A stretch of 62,192 nt of DNA from an uncultured Oscillospiraceae bacterium (lineage in GTDB: Bacteria; Bacillota; Clostridia; Oscillospirales; Oscillospiraceae): the NCBI GenBank assembly GCA_947632155.1, contig CANROF010000008.1:1-62192 (forward strand), given 5' to 3'. The position numbers and the translations under genes are program-made. How positions within the stretch are numbered: the first letter of the stretch is position 1; each line of letters opens with the position of its first letter. The notes below the pieces were generated by a model that did not search any database, was not told where the DNA came from, and was given only the letters and a program-made list of their open reading frames with translations. Positions 1 to 6,522 of the stretch are shown here, in pieces.

Positions 1-3
1 GGT

Positions 4-200
4 TGTCAAAAAATTCAATTTCAATATTTTTTCCAAGGACATGTGCCTTGGAAAAAATCCCTTTTGTCGCACAAGTGTGCCCCAACGGGGCGCGCGCAGG
101 GCGACAGCAGGGAAGTTTTCGCTGAATTTCGCAAAATTCAGCGTAAACTTCCCGCACGTTCCCCTTGTCGGAAAAGCCCGTCAGGGCTTTTCCGACAGGC
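4..200 (+). repeat. Family A structured repeat, copy 1 (four stem-loops)
   Basis: About 197 bp, alike to copies at 3457-3653 and 10919-11117. Four stem-loops are visible. H1 (27-57) is TTTTTTCCAAGG paired with its complement. H2 (65-106) is closed by TGTCGC/GCGACA and has an inner stem GCCCC/GGGGC. H3 (110-153) is a 20-bp AT-rich stem. H4 (166-197) is TGTCGGAAAAGCCC with a perfect complement. Linkers such as ATCCCTTTTG and CGCACGTTCCCC are kept in all copies. Reading frames run through it, but stem bases vary between copies as pairs, which argues for structure and not protein. The left end touches the window edge, so flanking duplications cannot be tested. Confidence 0.85.
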
Positions 201-202
201 TG

Positions 203-236
203 CCCGTATGTCGGGGCCGAAGCACCGACATACGGG
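203..236. other. Perfect 12-bp inverted repeat after repeat copy 1
   Basis: CCCGTATGTCGG (203-214) pairs perfectly with CCGACATACGGG (225-236) around a 10-base loop. No T-run follows on the plus strand, so it is not a textbook terminator. It lies between the family A copy and the ribosome-binding site of the broken gene at 267. A GC hairpin sits in the same place after copy 2 (3657-3686). Confidence 0.6.
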
Positions 237-351
237 GGACAAACCTTTATTTATGAGGTGGAAAAAATGAAAGAAATCACCATGCTGGGCACCGGCAACG
301 CCGCCGTTCACAAGTGCTACAACACCTGCTTCGCCATCCGGGAGGGGCGTG

Positions 352-673
352 ATACTAATCCCTGATTAAAAGCTCAAACCGAGCGGCGAGGATTTTATAC
401 TAATATCCAATTAAAATAAGACATTCGCGACGGACTTTTTTGCGCCATGCTGCGTCAGCCGCCTTGGGAATACACAAAGTATTCCCTGCGGCGTCTTCCT
501 TGCCTGACACAAAAAATTCTCGCCGCTCGGTATCTCATTTTAAATGGATATTAGTATTACGCGTCAGACGAGGAAGACTGCGCAGGGAATACTTTCGTAT
601 TTCCAAGCAGGCTGACGAAGTATGGCGCGTAAAAGACCCCCGCGAATTTGTGATTTTGATCAGGGATTAGTAT
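352..673 (+). mobile_element. Family M hairpin element (outer copy, interrupted by an inner copy)
   Basis: The ends are ATACTAATCCCTGAT and its complement ATCAGGGATTAGTAT, with the same interior as the copies at 9416 and 49454 (GAGCGGCGAGGATTTT; GTCAG...GGAAGAC; CGCAGGGAATAC). A second, inverted copy occupies 397-557. Without it and one flanking T the outer element is 160 bp, the length of the intact copies. The terminal stem sequence differs from the other copies (CCCTGAT/ATCAGGG against ATCCA/TGGAT) but stays paired. No transposase is encoded, so it is a MITE-like non-autonomous element. Single G residues flank both ends. Confidence 0.85.
397..557 (-). mobile_element. Family M hairpin element (inner copy, nested)
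   Basis: A 161-bp copy bounded by ATACTAAT and ATTAGTAT, inserted in opposite orientation into the outer copy after its GAGGATTTT. The central stem GGGAATAC/GTATTCCC and the flanking GCCGC/GCGGC arms are intact. Single T residues flank both ends. Deleting the copy plus one T gives an outer sequence that aligns without gaps to the intact copies. The nesting shows two separate insertion events. Confidence 0.88.
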
Positions 674-731
674 GAGTTCTTTCTGGTTGACGCCGGGGGA
701 AAAATACGCATCGTGGAAATTCGGAACGGCG

Positions 732-1628
732 TCAGCTTCTGTAGCGGAGCTCGTTGTAGGTGCGGATGATCTCCGGGAAGATGTCCTGGTGCTCAAAGTC
801 CCTGGTGTAGACGATGTTGACCTCGCGCATCATGCTGAAATTCTCTATGGGGAGGGCGACGATCTTCCGCTTGCGCAGCTCGTCCATGCAGGCGCTCTTT
901 GCCAGCACCGACACGCCGAAGCCCCGGCGGATCAGGTCCTTGATGGTGGCGATGTTGTCGATCTCCAAAATGACGTTGAAGCCGTCCTTGCTGATGCCCT
1001 GGCTGCTGAGGGCGGAGATGAACATGTTGCGGGTGTTGGACTTGGGACTGCGCAATATGAGCTTCTCCCGGCGGATCTGGTCGATGGTCACCTGGCTCTG
1101 CTTCGCCAGGCGGTGCCCCGGCGCCACCACGAGCACCAGGCAGTCGGTGTCCAGCATCAGATGGTTGAGGGACGGGTCGCTTATCTGCCCCTCCACGATG
1201 ATGAAATCCAGCTCGTAGCCCTTGAGCATCGTCCGCAGGTTGCTGTCGTTGTCCGTTATGACCTTGATGGTCAGCTCCTCCTGGGCCGTGGCGTAGGCCG
1301 CCAGCGCGTCGGCGATGGAGCTGCTCTCCACCGTGTGGGTGACGCCCACGTTCAGGGAGGTGACCCGGCGGCGCTTATCGGAGAGCGTCTGAAGCAGGTT
1401 ATTCTCCAGCGCCAGCATCCGGCGGGCGCAGCGCAGCACCACCTCGCCCTCGCGTGTCAGCTTCAAAACGCCGTGGGAGCGGTCGAAGATGCGGGTGTCC
1501 AGCTCCTCCTCCAGGAGCCGGACATGCTGACTCACGGCCGGCTGCGTCAGGGACAGCCGCTGGGCGGCCCGCGTGAAGCTGCCGGCCTCGGCTACCGCGA
1601 TAAGGGAGTAGATCTTGGGGTCGATCAT
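732..1628 (-). CDS. LysR-family transcriptional regulator
   Basis: A 298-residue protein of normal LysR length. Residues 1-60 form the winged HTH (MIDPKIYSLIAVAEAGSF, then AAQRLSLTQPAVSQHVRLLE); from about 90 to the end is the periplasmic-binding-protein-like effector domain. It lies 29 bp downstream of the MATE gene on the same strand and is probably co-transcribed from the promoter at 3099-3127. This differs from the usual divergent LysR arrangement. The likely target is the efflux gene, but the effector cannot be read from sequence. Family assignment is firm; role is inference. Confidence 0.93.
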   Translation of the reverse strand: MIDPKIYSLIAVAEAGSFTRAAQRLSLTQPAVSQHVRLLEEELDTRIFDRSHGVLKLTREGEVVLRCARRMLALENNLLQTLSDKRRRVTSLNVGVTHTVESSSIADALAAYATAQEELTIKVITDNDSNLRTMLKGYELDFIIVEGQISDPSLNHLMLDTDCLVLVVAPGHRLAKQSQVTIDQIRREKLILRSPKSNTRNMFISALSSQGISKDGFNVILEIDNIATIKDLIRRGFGVSVLAKSACMDELRKRKIVALPIENFSMMREVNIVYTRDFEHQDIFPEIIRTYNELRYRS

Positions 1629-1657
1629 AGGCGGTCACCTCGATTGAAAATGGGTGG

Positions 1658-3067
1658 TCAACGGGCGGATCCCATCGCCATATCATTAAGCGTCTCCGTT
1701 TCCCCTCTCTGGCGGCGCAGGAACGCGGCGAAGAGGGCGCCCGCCGCGGCGCAGCACAGGACATCGGCCAGCGGCGTGGCCGCGACGATGCCATAGACGG
1801 GGATAACGCCGCGGAGGACGAACATCAGCGGTATATCTATGACGCCCTTGCGGAGAACGGCCAGGGCAAAGGAGCTTATCCCCCGCCCCGTCGCCTGGAA
1901 AAAGGAAATGACGGTATAGGCGAAGGCGGAAAACGGCGCGCCAAGGCTGAGGATCCTGAGGAATTTGGCGCCGAAGCCGGCGGCGTCTGAGGCCGAGCGG
2001 ATGAAGATTCCCACCAGGGGCCGGCTGAAAAGGAGGCTCGCCGCGGTGCAGACCACGGCGGAGGACACGGCCAGGACGGCGGCGGCCCTCACGCTGCGGC
2101 GCATACGCTCATACCGGCGGGAGGCGTAGTTGTAGGCGATCAGCGGCAGGGACCCCTGGGCGACGCCCCGGACGATACAGTGGGCCAGCATGTTGACCTT
2201 CTTCGCCACGCCCACCCCCGCCTGGGCCGCGGGGCCGCACTGGGACATGAGATTGTCCAGGACCGCGTAGGAGATATTTTCCATCAGTGTCATGAGGCAC
2301 GCGGGAAGCCCCGTGACCAGGACCCGCCGGGGGATGTTGGTCCTGAAGACCTCCGGGGAGAGGCGCAGGGTGATGGTGGAGCCGCGGCTCCCATGTGCCA
2401 GGACCACGGCAAAGAAGTAGACGGCGGAGGCCCCGTTGGATACGGTGGTCGCCAGGGCCGCGCCCAGGACCTCACGGCCCCGGGGGAGCAGGACAAACAT
2501 GAAGATGGGGTCCAGGATGATGTTCAGCACCCCGCCCAGGGCGATTCCGACACTGGCCAGCATCGCCCTCCCCTCGGCCCTGATGAGGTGGGCCAACAGC
2601 ATACTCACGCTGGTGGCGATTCCCCCAAATACCACGGTGCATCTGAGGTAGCTGACGGCGCAGCCGTGGACCTGCGGGTCCGCGCCCCCCAGGAGCTCCA
2701 CAAAGCGGTCCATCAAAAGCCACGCGCCGGCGGAATACGCCGCCGTGACGCCAAGACACCCCCAGAAAGCAAACGACGCGGTGAGCTCCGCGCGCCGGCG
2801 GTCGCCCCGGCCCAGAGCCCGGGAGATCACGTTCCCGCCGCCGATCCCGAACAAATTCGACACTGCCGAGAGGAACATGAAAGCCGGCATACAGACCGTC
2901 ACGGCGGTGAGCATGGCGTCGCTGCCGGTAAGCCCGATGAAAAACGTGTCCGCCAGATTGTAAACGACCAAAATGATCTGCCCCGCCACCGTGGGCAGAG
3001 CCAGCCTCAGTACGGCCCTGGGGACGGCACAGTTTTCAAAGAGCTCCTTCTCCCGGTTCGCGTCCAC
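1658..3067 (-). CDS. MATE-family multidrug/solute exporter
   Basis: A 469-residue integral membrane protein with about 12 hydrophobic segments and the typical MATE opening ALPTVAGQIILVVYNLADTFFIG, here with a GTG start at 3067 preceded by GGAGG at 7 bp spacing. MATE proteins export cationic or organic compounds by sodium or proton antiport across the cytoplasmic membrane. It is the first gene of a two-gene unit with the LysR regulator at 732. The substrate is unknown. The closest described class is the NorM/DinF/YdhE-type clostridial 'MATE efflux' group. Confidence 0.93.
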   Translation of the reverse strand: MDANREKELFENCAVPRAVLRLALPTVAGQIILVVYNLADTFFIGLTGSDAMLTAVTVCMPAFMFLSAVSNLFGIGGGNVISRALGRGDRRRAELTASFAFWGCLGVTAAYSAGAWLLMDRFVELLGGADPQVHGCAVSYLRCTVVFGGIATSVSMLLAHLIRAEGRAMLASVGIALGGVLNIILDPIFMFVLLPRGREVLGAALATTVSNGASAVYFFAVVLAHGSRGSTITLRLSPEVFRTNIPRRVLVTGLPACLMTLMENISYAVLDNLMSQCGPAAQAGVGVAKKVNMLAHCIVRGVAQGSLPLIAYNYASRRYERMRRSVRAAAVLAVSSAVVCTAASLLFSRPLVGIFIRSASDAAGFGAKFLRILSLGAPFSAFAYTVISFFQATGRGISSFALAVLRKGVIDIPLMFVLRGVIPVYGIVAATPLADVLCCAAAGALFAAFLRRQRGETETLNDMAMGSAR

Positions 3068-3098
3068 AGGCGTCCCTCCTCAAATAAATATGACTGGC

Positions 3099-3127
3099 AT
3101 TATAAGGAGGGAGAGCTATAATGTCAA
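3099..3127 (-). promoter_or_regulatory. Consensus sigma-A promoter for the MATE-LysR unit
   Basis: On the minus strand TTGACA (3127-3122) and TATAAT (3104-3099) are separated by exactly 17 bp, a perfect consensus. Transcription would start near 3092, about 25 bases before the GTG start at 3067. Confidence 0.85.
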
Positions 3128-3140
3128 ATTATAAATGTCT

Positions 3141-3334
3141 ATCGCGTTATAACGAAATATTATTGTCAAAGAGGAAAACTGGGAATTTCTATAAAACCCG
3201 CCCCGCGCCCCCCCATTTTCCATTTTCCCCGCTTATCGCGTTATAAGAAATATTTATAATGTATCGATCAGAAGCAGGAGTCCCAAACGGGCGGCGGGAG
3301 AGCCATACTGTCCGCTGTAATTATTATAACGCGA
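3141..3334. promoter_or_regulatory. Three copies of an ATCGCGTTATAA motif (candidate operators)
   Basis: ATCGCGTTATAA occurs at 3141-3152 and 3235-3246. The reverse form TTATAACGCGA occurs at 3324-3334. The first copy contains the 10-bp palindrome CGTTATAACG and lies just upstream of the -35 box of the MATE promoter. Clustering within 200 bp of an operon that ends in a LysR gene makes them candidate binding sites. Binding is inference. Confidence 0.4.
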
Positions 3335-3420
3335 AAACGGGGCTGCCGCAACGGGGAAAATGGATAGGGCGGGGAAAATTGAGGGCGGATGCGGGGAAAT
3401 CTGCTGTCATTATAAAAAGC

Positions 3421-3451
3421 GGGCGGCCCGCGCCGGGTTGGCGCGGGCCGC
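3421..3451. other. GC-rich hairpin left of repeat copy 2
   Basis: CGGCCCGCGCC and GGCGCGGGCCG pair across a short GGGTT-type loop. An almost identical hairpin stands on the other side of the repeat (3657-3686), so the pair forms an imperfect direct repeat flanking the element. Confidence 0.6.
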
Positions 3452-3456
3452 TTCAG

Positions 3457-3653
3457 GTTGTCAAAAAACTCAAATTCAATATTTTTTCCAAGGACATGTG
3501 CCTTGGAAAAAATCCCTTTTGTCGCACAAGTGCCGCCTACGGCGGCGCGCAGGGCGACAGCAGGGAAATTTTCGCTGAATTTCGCAAAATTCAGCGAAAA
3601 TTTCCCGCACGTTCCCCTTGTCGGAAAAGCCCGTCAGGGCTTTTTCGACAGGC
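3457..3653 (+). repeat. Family A structured repeat, copy 2
   Basis: The same four stem-loops as copy 1. H1 is at 3482-3512. H2 has inner stem GCCGCC/GGCGGC, a different sequence from copies 1 and 3 but still paired. H3 is GGGAAATTTTCGC with a perfect complement. H4 is at 3619-3650 with one G-T pair. It lies in the 710-bp non-coding stretch between the MATE promoter and the glycosidase at 3778, in the same orientation as the other copies. Confidence 0.85.
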
Positions 3654-3656
3654 TGG

Positions 3657-3686
3657 GGCGGCCCGCGCCGGGGGGCGCGGGCCGAT
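3657..3686. other. GC-rich hairpin right of repeat copy 2
   Basis: CGGCCCGCGCC pairs with GGCGCGGGCCG around a GGGG loop. It matches the hairpin at 3421-3451 except in the loop and last bases. A duplicated terminator-like hairpin either side of the repeat suggests that insertion duplicated it, or that the hairpin belongs to the element. Confidence 0.55.
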
Positions 3687-3707
3687 TATATATTGACCTT
3701 AGGAGGT

Positions 3708-3750
3708 GGGGAGACGCCGCCGCGGTTATTTTGGCGGCGGACGCCTCCCC
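3708..3750. terminator. Inverted repeat after the glycosidase at 3778, possible terminator
   Basis: GGGGAG...CGCCGCC pairs with GGCGGCG...CTCCCC around an A/T loop, just past the stop codon of the minus-strand glycosidase gene. No clear T-run follows, so termination would be weak. The same stretch carries two plus-strand AGGAGG sequences (3701 and 3754) with no reading frame after them. Confidence 0.45.
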
Positions 3751-3777
3751 TTTAGGAGGAACAACTGATAAAGCCAT

Positions 3778-6360
3778 TTAACAGGTCTTCGCGCGCAGCG
3801 CGCGCACCGGGCCGAGCATACCCGTGGGCTTGATGACGGAGAAGAACGACCGGGCGTCCCGGTGGGCGAAAACTGGGGTATTTGTGACCTCGACCCGAAG
3901 CCGGTGGGCTCCGGAGGCCGTTTCCGGGAGGTAAAACGTGTACGGCGGCGCCGTCCGCGTGCCGGCGGGGCGTCCGTCCAGCCACAAACGCGCGGCGCCC
4001 CAGCACTCGCCCAGAGAGATCGCCGCGGCCTGGCTCAGCTCGACCTCGGCCTCATACCCGACGGTGCCGGAAAACCGCGGACGGCAGTCCGGCGCGGTTA
4101 TGTTGAAAAGCGTCCCGGTTTTACAAAGCGGGGTGAATTCGGGGCTTTCCGCCGCCCGCAGGGACACGCTCCACGACGCGTCCAGCGTCCGGGCCTCGCC
4201 AAGCGCCGGAGGCCAGGGGTCCGCGGGAAGATCGCGGTCCGTCAGGACCACCGCCAGGAGCTGTCCGGGGTCAAGCCCCAGGGTGAGGCGCTGTCCCGCA
4301 CCCTCCGGCGCGGCCGGGCACAGCCGGCAGGTCCGCTCCTCAAGATCCAGCACATACGCGGTCTTTCGGCTGTCCACGGTGAAGGAGAAGCCGACGCTCT
4401 CCCGCGTGTCCTCGTTCATCAGCAAAAAGCGGAGCTCGCCGTCCTTCTCATAGGGGTAGAGATGGACGCGGGGCTCGTACACCGCCGCCCGATAGGGAAG
4501 CGGCGCCTGGGCAAGGGCCGTCTTCGCCGCGTCCGCCAGCTCCACGCACTCCGCGCCGGACGGCCACGGGGCGCCGCTGCCTACCCCGTCGTCGAACAGC
4601 TCCGGAAGCTTCCCGATAAACCGGACGCGCACGCCCTCCGCCGTCAGGCGCAAGAGGATGTCCGACAGCGACGCCGGCCAGGCGTCCGCCTCCGGGATGA
4701 ACAGCAGATCGTAAAGCTCCCGGGACTCCTCAAGGCTCTCCATGGGAATCACCGTACACTCGATCTGGCTTGAATTCAGAATTTTTACCACGTCCTGGGA
4801 GCGCATACTGCCCCCGGTGCCGCAGGCCCACTCGGATTCGGCGTTATAGAGCACGGCGGCGCGGGTGAGCCTCCGCCCGCCGTCAATGAGCTCCGCCGTG
4901 CGCGCCATGGCGCCGAAGAGCTCCGAAATAAAGGGCATCAGCGGCTGGTGGGCCGCGTCGAAATGGCCCGGCGAATCCGGGTCCGGGAAGTCCGCCAGCG
5001 TAAAGGCGTGGGGCGAGAAGTGATTGACGCCCCGGGAGAGCATGAGATCGGCAAGATAGCGCATCTCAAATACGTCCTCCTGCCAGCCGTAGGCGCCGAA
5101 GATCTCGCACACGGTCCTGCCCCGTTTTTTGGGGTCGATGGAGGCCGCCGAGACGGCCATCTGCCCCAGCATGTAGCGGAAAAAGTCGTCGTCCGCCTCG
5201 AAATCCTGGGAGTTCCAGGCGTGGGAGCCCCCGCGCAGCTCGGGGATGATCTCGTGGAGGACGATGTCGATGCCGGACATGTCCTGGCCGCCCACGGCCC
5301 GGAAATAGTGTCCCGCGCCGGAGCCCAGGCGCGTGTGGGCGTTGTTCTGCTCGATGACGTGGCCGATGTACATGGCCCCGTGCTCCCGGCACCACCTGCC
5401 GATGGGGGCGCTGTAGTTGTCGCCGTAAAGGCGGCTCACCGTGTCCATCACGAGGCAGCGTATCCCCCGCGTCTCCCCGCCGATGTCATACCACAGGCCC
5501 GGCAGCAGCGCCCGCACGTCCCGCCCGGCGCGCCGGCGCAAAATATCCGTCATATCCGCCCGCCAGGGGATCGGAAGCTGCGGGTACTCCCCCATCACGG
5601 CGCGGTAGCCCTTTCCGGCGCGCAGCGCCGGCTCGTCGGAGAAAAAGCCCATAAAGGTCTTTCCGAATTCCCCGCCGAAGCGTTCAAAATGGGGCCGGTA
5701 GACGGTGTCGATCATAAGCTGCCCGCCCTGGGGCAGGAGGGGATTTACAAAATACCGGGGAGGCGTGCGCTCCGAGACATACCGCGCCGTCAGCACAAAT
5801 ACGCGCCATATGCCCTGGGGCACGTCCCAGGAGGCCATCCCGTCCCGGACGGTATCCGTCAGGTCCACAAGCTCCCCCAGGCACCAGCCGCCGATGTCCT
5901 TGAAGGCCTCCACGCGGGTGGTTTTTTCCAGGCGCCGGGCGGCGATCACCGCCACCAGGCCCTCCCCCTCCCGGAAGGACGTCTCGTCCGACACGGCGAT
6001 AAACTGTCCGCCCCGGACGGGGCCCCGGACATCCAGATGCCGTTCGGTGAGCATCATGCGGCAGTACGGCGTCCCGGCCGCGCTGCCCGCGGCGTAGCCC
6101 GAGGGGAAGTGCGCGTCGTCCAGGACCCAGAGCTTCAGGCCCTCCCGTTTGCACTCGTCCAGCAAAACGGAAATATCGCGCCACCAGCCGTCCCCCAGAA
6201 AATCCGGGTGCGTCCTGGATTCCGCCACCAGCGCGCCGCATCCGGAGGCCCTGACGGCCCGGACGCCGGCGCGGAGCCTGTCCTCGCTCTCGCCCCTCAG
6301 CCAGAAAAGCGGCAGGAGCCGGGAGCTGTCCGACGCGAAAAGGGAATCGTTTGCGCTCAT
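3778..6360 (-). CDS. Large GH106-like putative glycoside hydrolase (paralogue of 15226-17835)
   Basis: An 860-residue protein. The start at 6360 (MSANDSLF) is chosen because GGAGGTG precedes it; an upstream in-frame start to 6492 lacks support and overlaps a terminator. The N-terminal half looks like a TIM barrel with ESRTHPDFLGDGWW, VWVLDDAHFPSG-type and GFFSDEPAL motifs. A middle Rossmann-like segment (around 520-620) and a C-terminal jelly-roll sugar-binding domain (around 760-840) follow. No signal peptide, so cytoplasmic. The layout resembles GH106 alpha-L-rhamnosidases and their unclassified relatives. The motifs are shared with 15226-17835, but the family number is not certain and the sugar specificity is unknown. 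Confidence 0.6.
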   Translation of the reverse strand: MSANDSLFASDSSRLLPLFWLRGESEDRLRAGVRAVRASGCGALVAESRTHPDFLGDGWWRDISVLLDECKREGLKLWVLDDAHFPSGYAAGSAAGTPYCRMMLTERHLDVRGPVRGGQFIAVSDETSFREGEGLVAVIAARRLEKTTRVEAFKDIGGWCLGELVDLTDTVRDGMASWDVPQGIWRVFVLTARYVSERTPPRYFVNPLLPQGGQLMIDTVYRPHFERFGGEFGKTFMGFFSDEPALRAGKGYRAVMGEYPQLPIPWRADMTDILRRRAGRDVRALLPGLWYDIGGETRGIRCLVMDTVSRLYGDNYSAPIGRWCREHGAMYIGHVIEQNNAHTRLGSGAGHYFRAVGGQDMSGIDIVLHEIIPELRGGSHAWNSQDFEADDDFFRYMLGQMAVSAASIDPKKRGRTVCEIFGAYGWQEDVFEMRYLADLMLSRGVNHFSPHAFTLADFPDPDSPGHFDAAHQPLMPFISELFGAMARTAELIDGGRRLTRAAVLYNAESEWACGTGGSMRSQDVVKILNSSQIECTVIPMESLEESRELYDLLFIPEADAWPASLSDILLRLTAEGVRVRFIGKLPELFDDGVGSGAPWPSGAECVELADAAKTALAQAPLPYRAAVYEPRVHLYPYEKDGELRFLLMNEDTRESVGFSFTVDSRKTAYVLDLEERTCRLCPAAPEGAGQRLTLGLDPGQLLAVVLTDRDLPADPWPPALGEARTLDASWSVSLRAAESPEFTPLCKTGTLFNITAPDCRPRFSGTVGYEAEVELSQAAAISLGECWGAARLWLDGRPAGTRTAPPYTFYLPETASGAHRLRVEVTNTPVFAHRDARSFFSVIKPTGMLGPVRALRAKTC

Positions 6361-6444
6361 AGCTGCACCTCCGATGGATAACTGCCCCCATACGGCCGCC
6401 GCGCGGATCCTCCCGTGAGATAGTTTCCCGCGGGCATCCCGCCG

Positions 6445-6482
6445 AAAAGGGGTACCGGGAGCATTATAGACCCCGGTACCCC
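6445..6482 (-). terminator. Rho-independent terminator after the substrate-binding protein gene
   Basis: GGGGTACCGGG (6449-6459) pairs with CCCGGTACCCC (6472-6482); on the minus strand the stem is followed by TTTT. It sits 40 bp after the stop codon at 6523 and separates that gene from the glycosidase starting at 6360. Confidence 0.75.
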
Positions 6483-6522
6483 TCCCCGTCAAATGTTCTT
6501 ATGTTTTTTCGCTTACGCGGAT

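Larger units (their letters stand above)
267..701 (+). pseudogene. 5' remnant of an MBL-fold metallohydrolase gene, interrupted by nested elements
   Basis: ATG at 267 follows GAGGTG and encodes MKEITMLGTGNAAV...CFAIREGR, the usual first strand and loop of a metallo-beta-lactamase-fold hydrolase (RNase Z-like group, here without the later HxHxDH motif). The frame stops at once inside the family M element that starts at 352. Directly after the element (from 674) the same protein continues as EFFLVDAGG, the next conserved strand, and is then lost by about 701. Removing 352-673 together with one of the two flanking G residues restores the frame exactly. Only about 40 codons of the gene remain; the rest is deleted, and the next gene (732) points the other way. 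Confidence 0.8.

Noticed and set aside
41-365. Overlapping small frames across repeat copy 1 (also at copies 2, 3)
   Set aside because: They read through hairpin stems in several frames; stem changes are paired, not codon-conservative, so they are not proteins.
397-557. TA target duplication (Tc1/mariner or IS630 type) for family M
   Set aside because: The ATA/TAT ends are constant in all copies and so belong to the element; flanking evidence fits a single duplicated base better.
672-1796. Long plus-strand frame opposite the LysR gene
   Set aside because: Antisense shadow in high-GC sequence; no ribosome-binding site, no family resemblance.
3751-3780. Plus-strand gene start after AGGAGGAACAACTG
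   Set aside because: The frame ends within a few codons and runs into the opposite glycosidase gene; at most a remnant.
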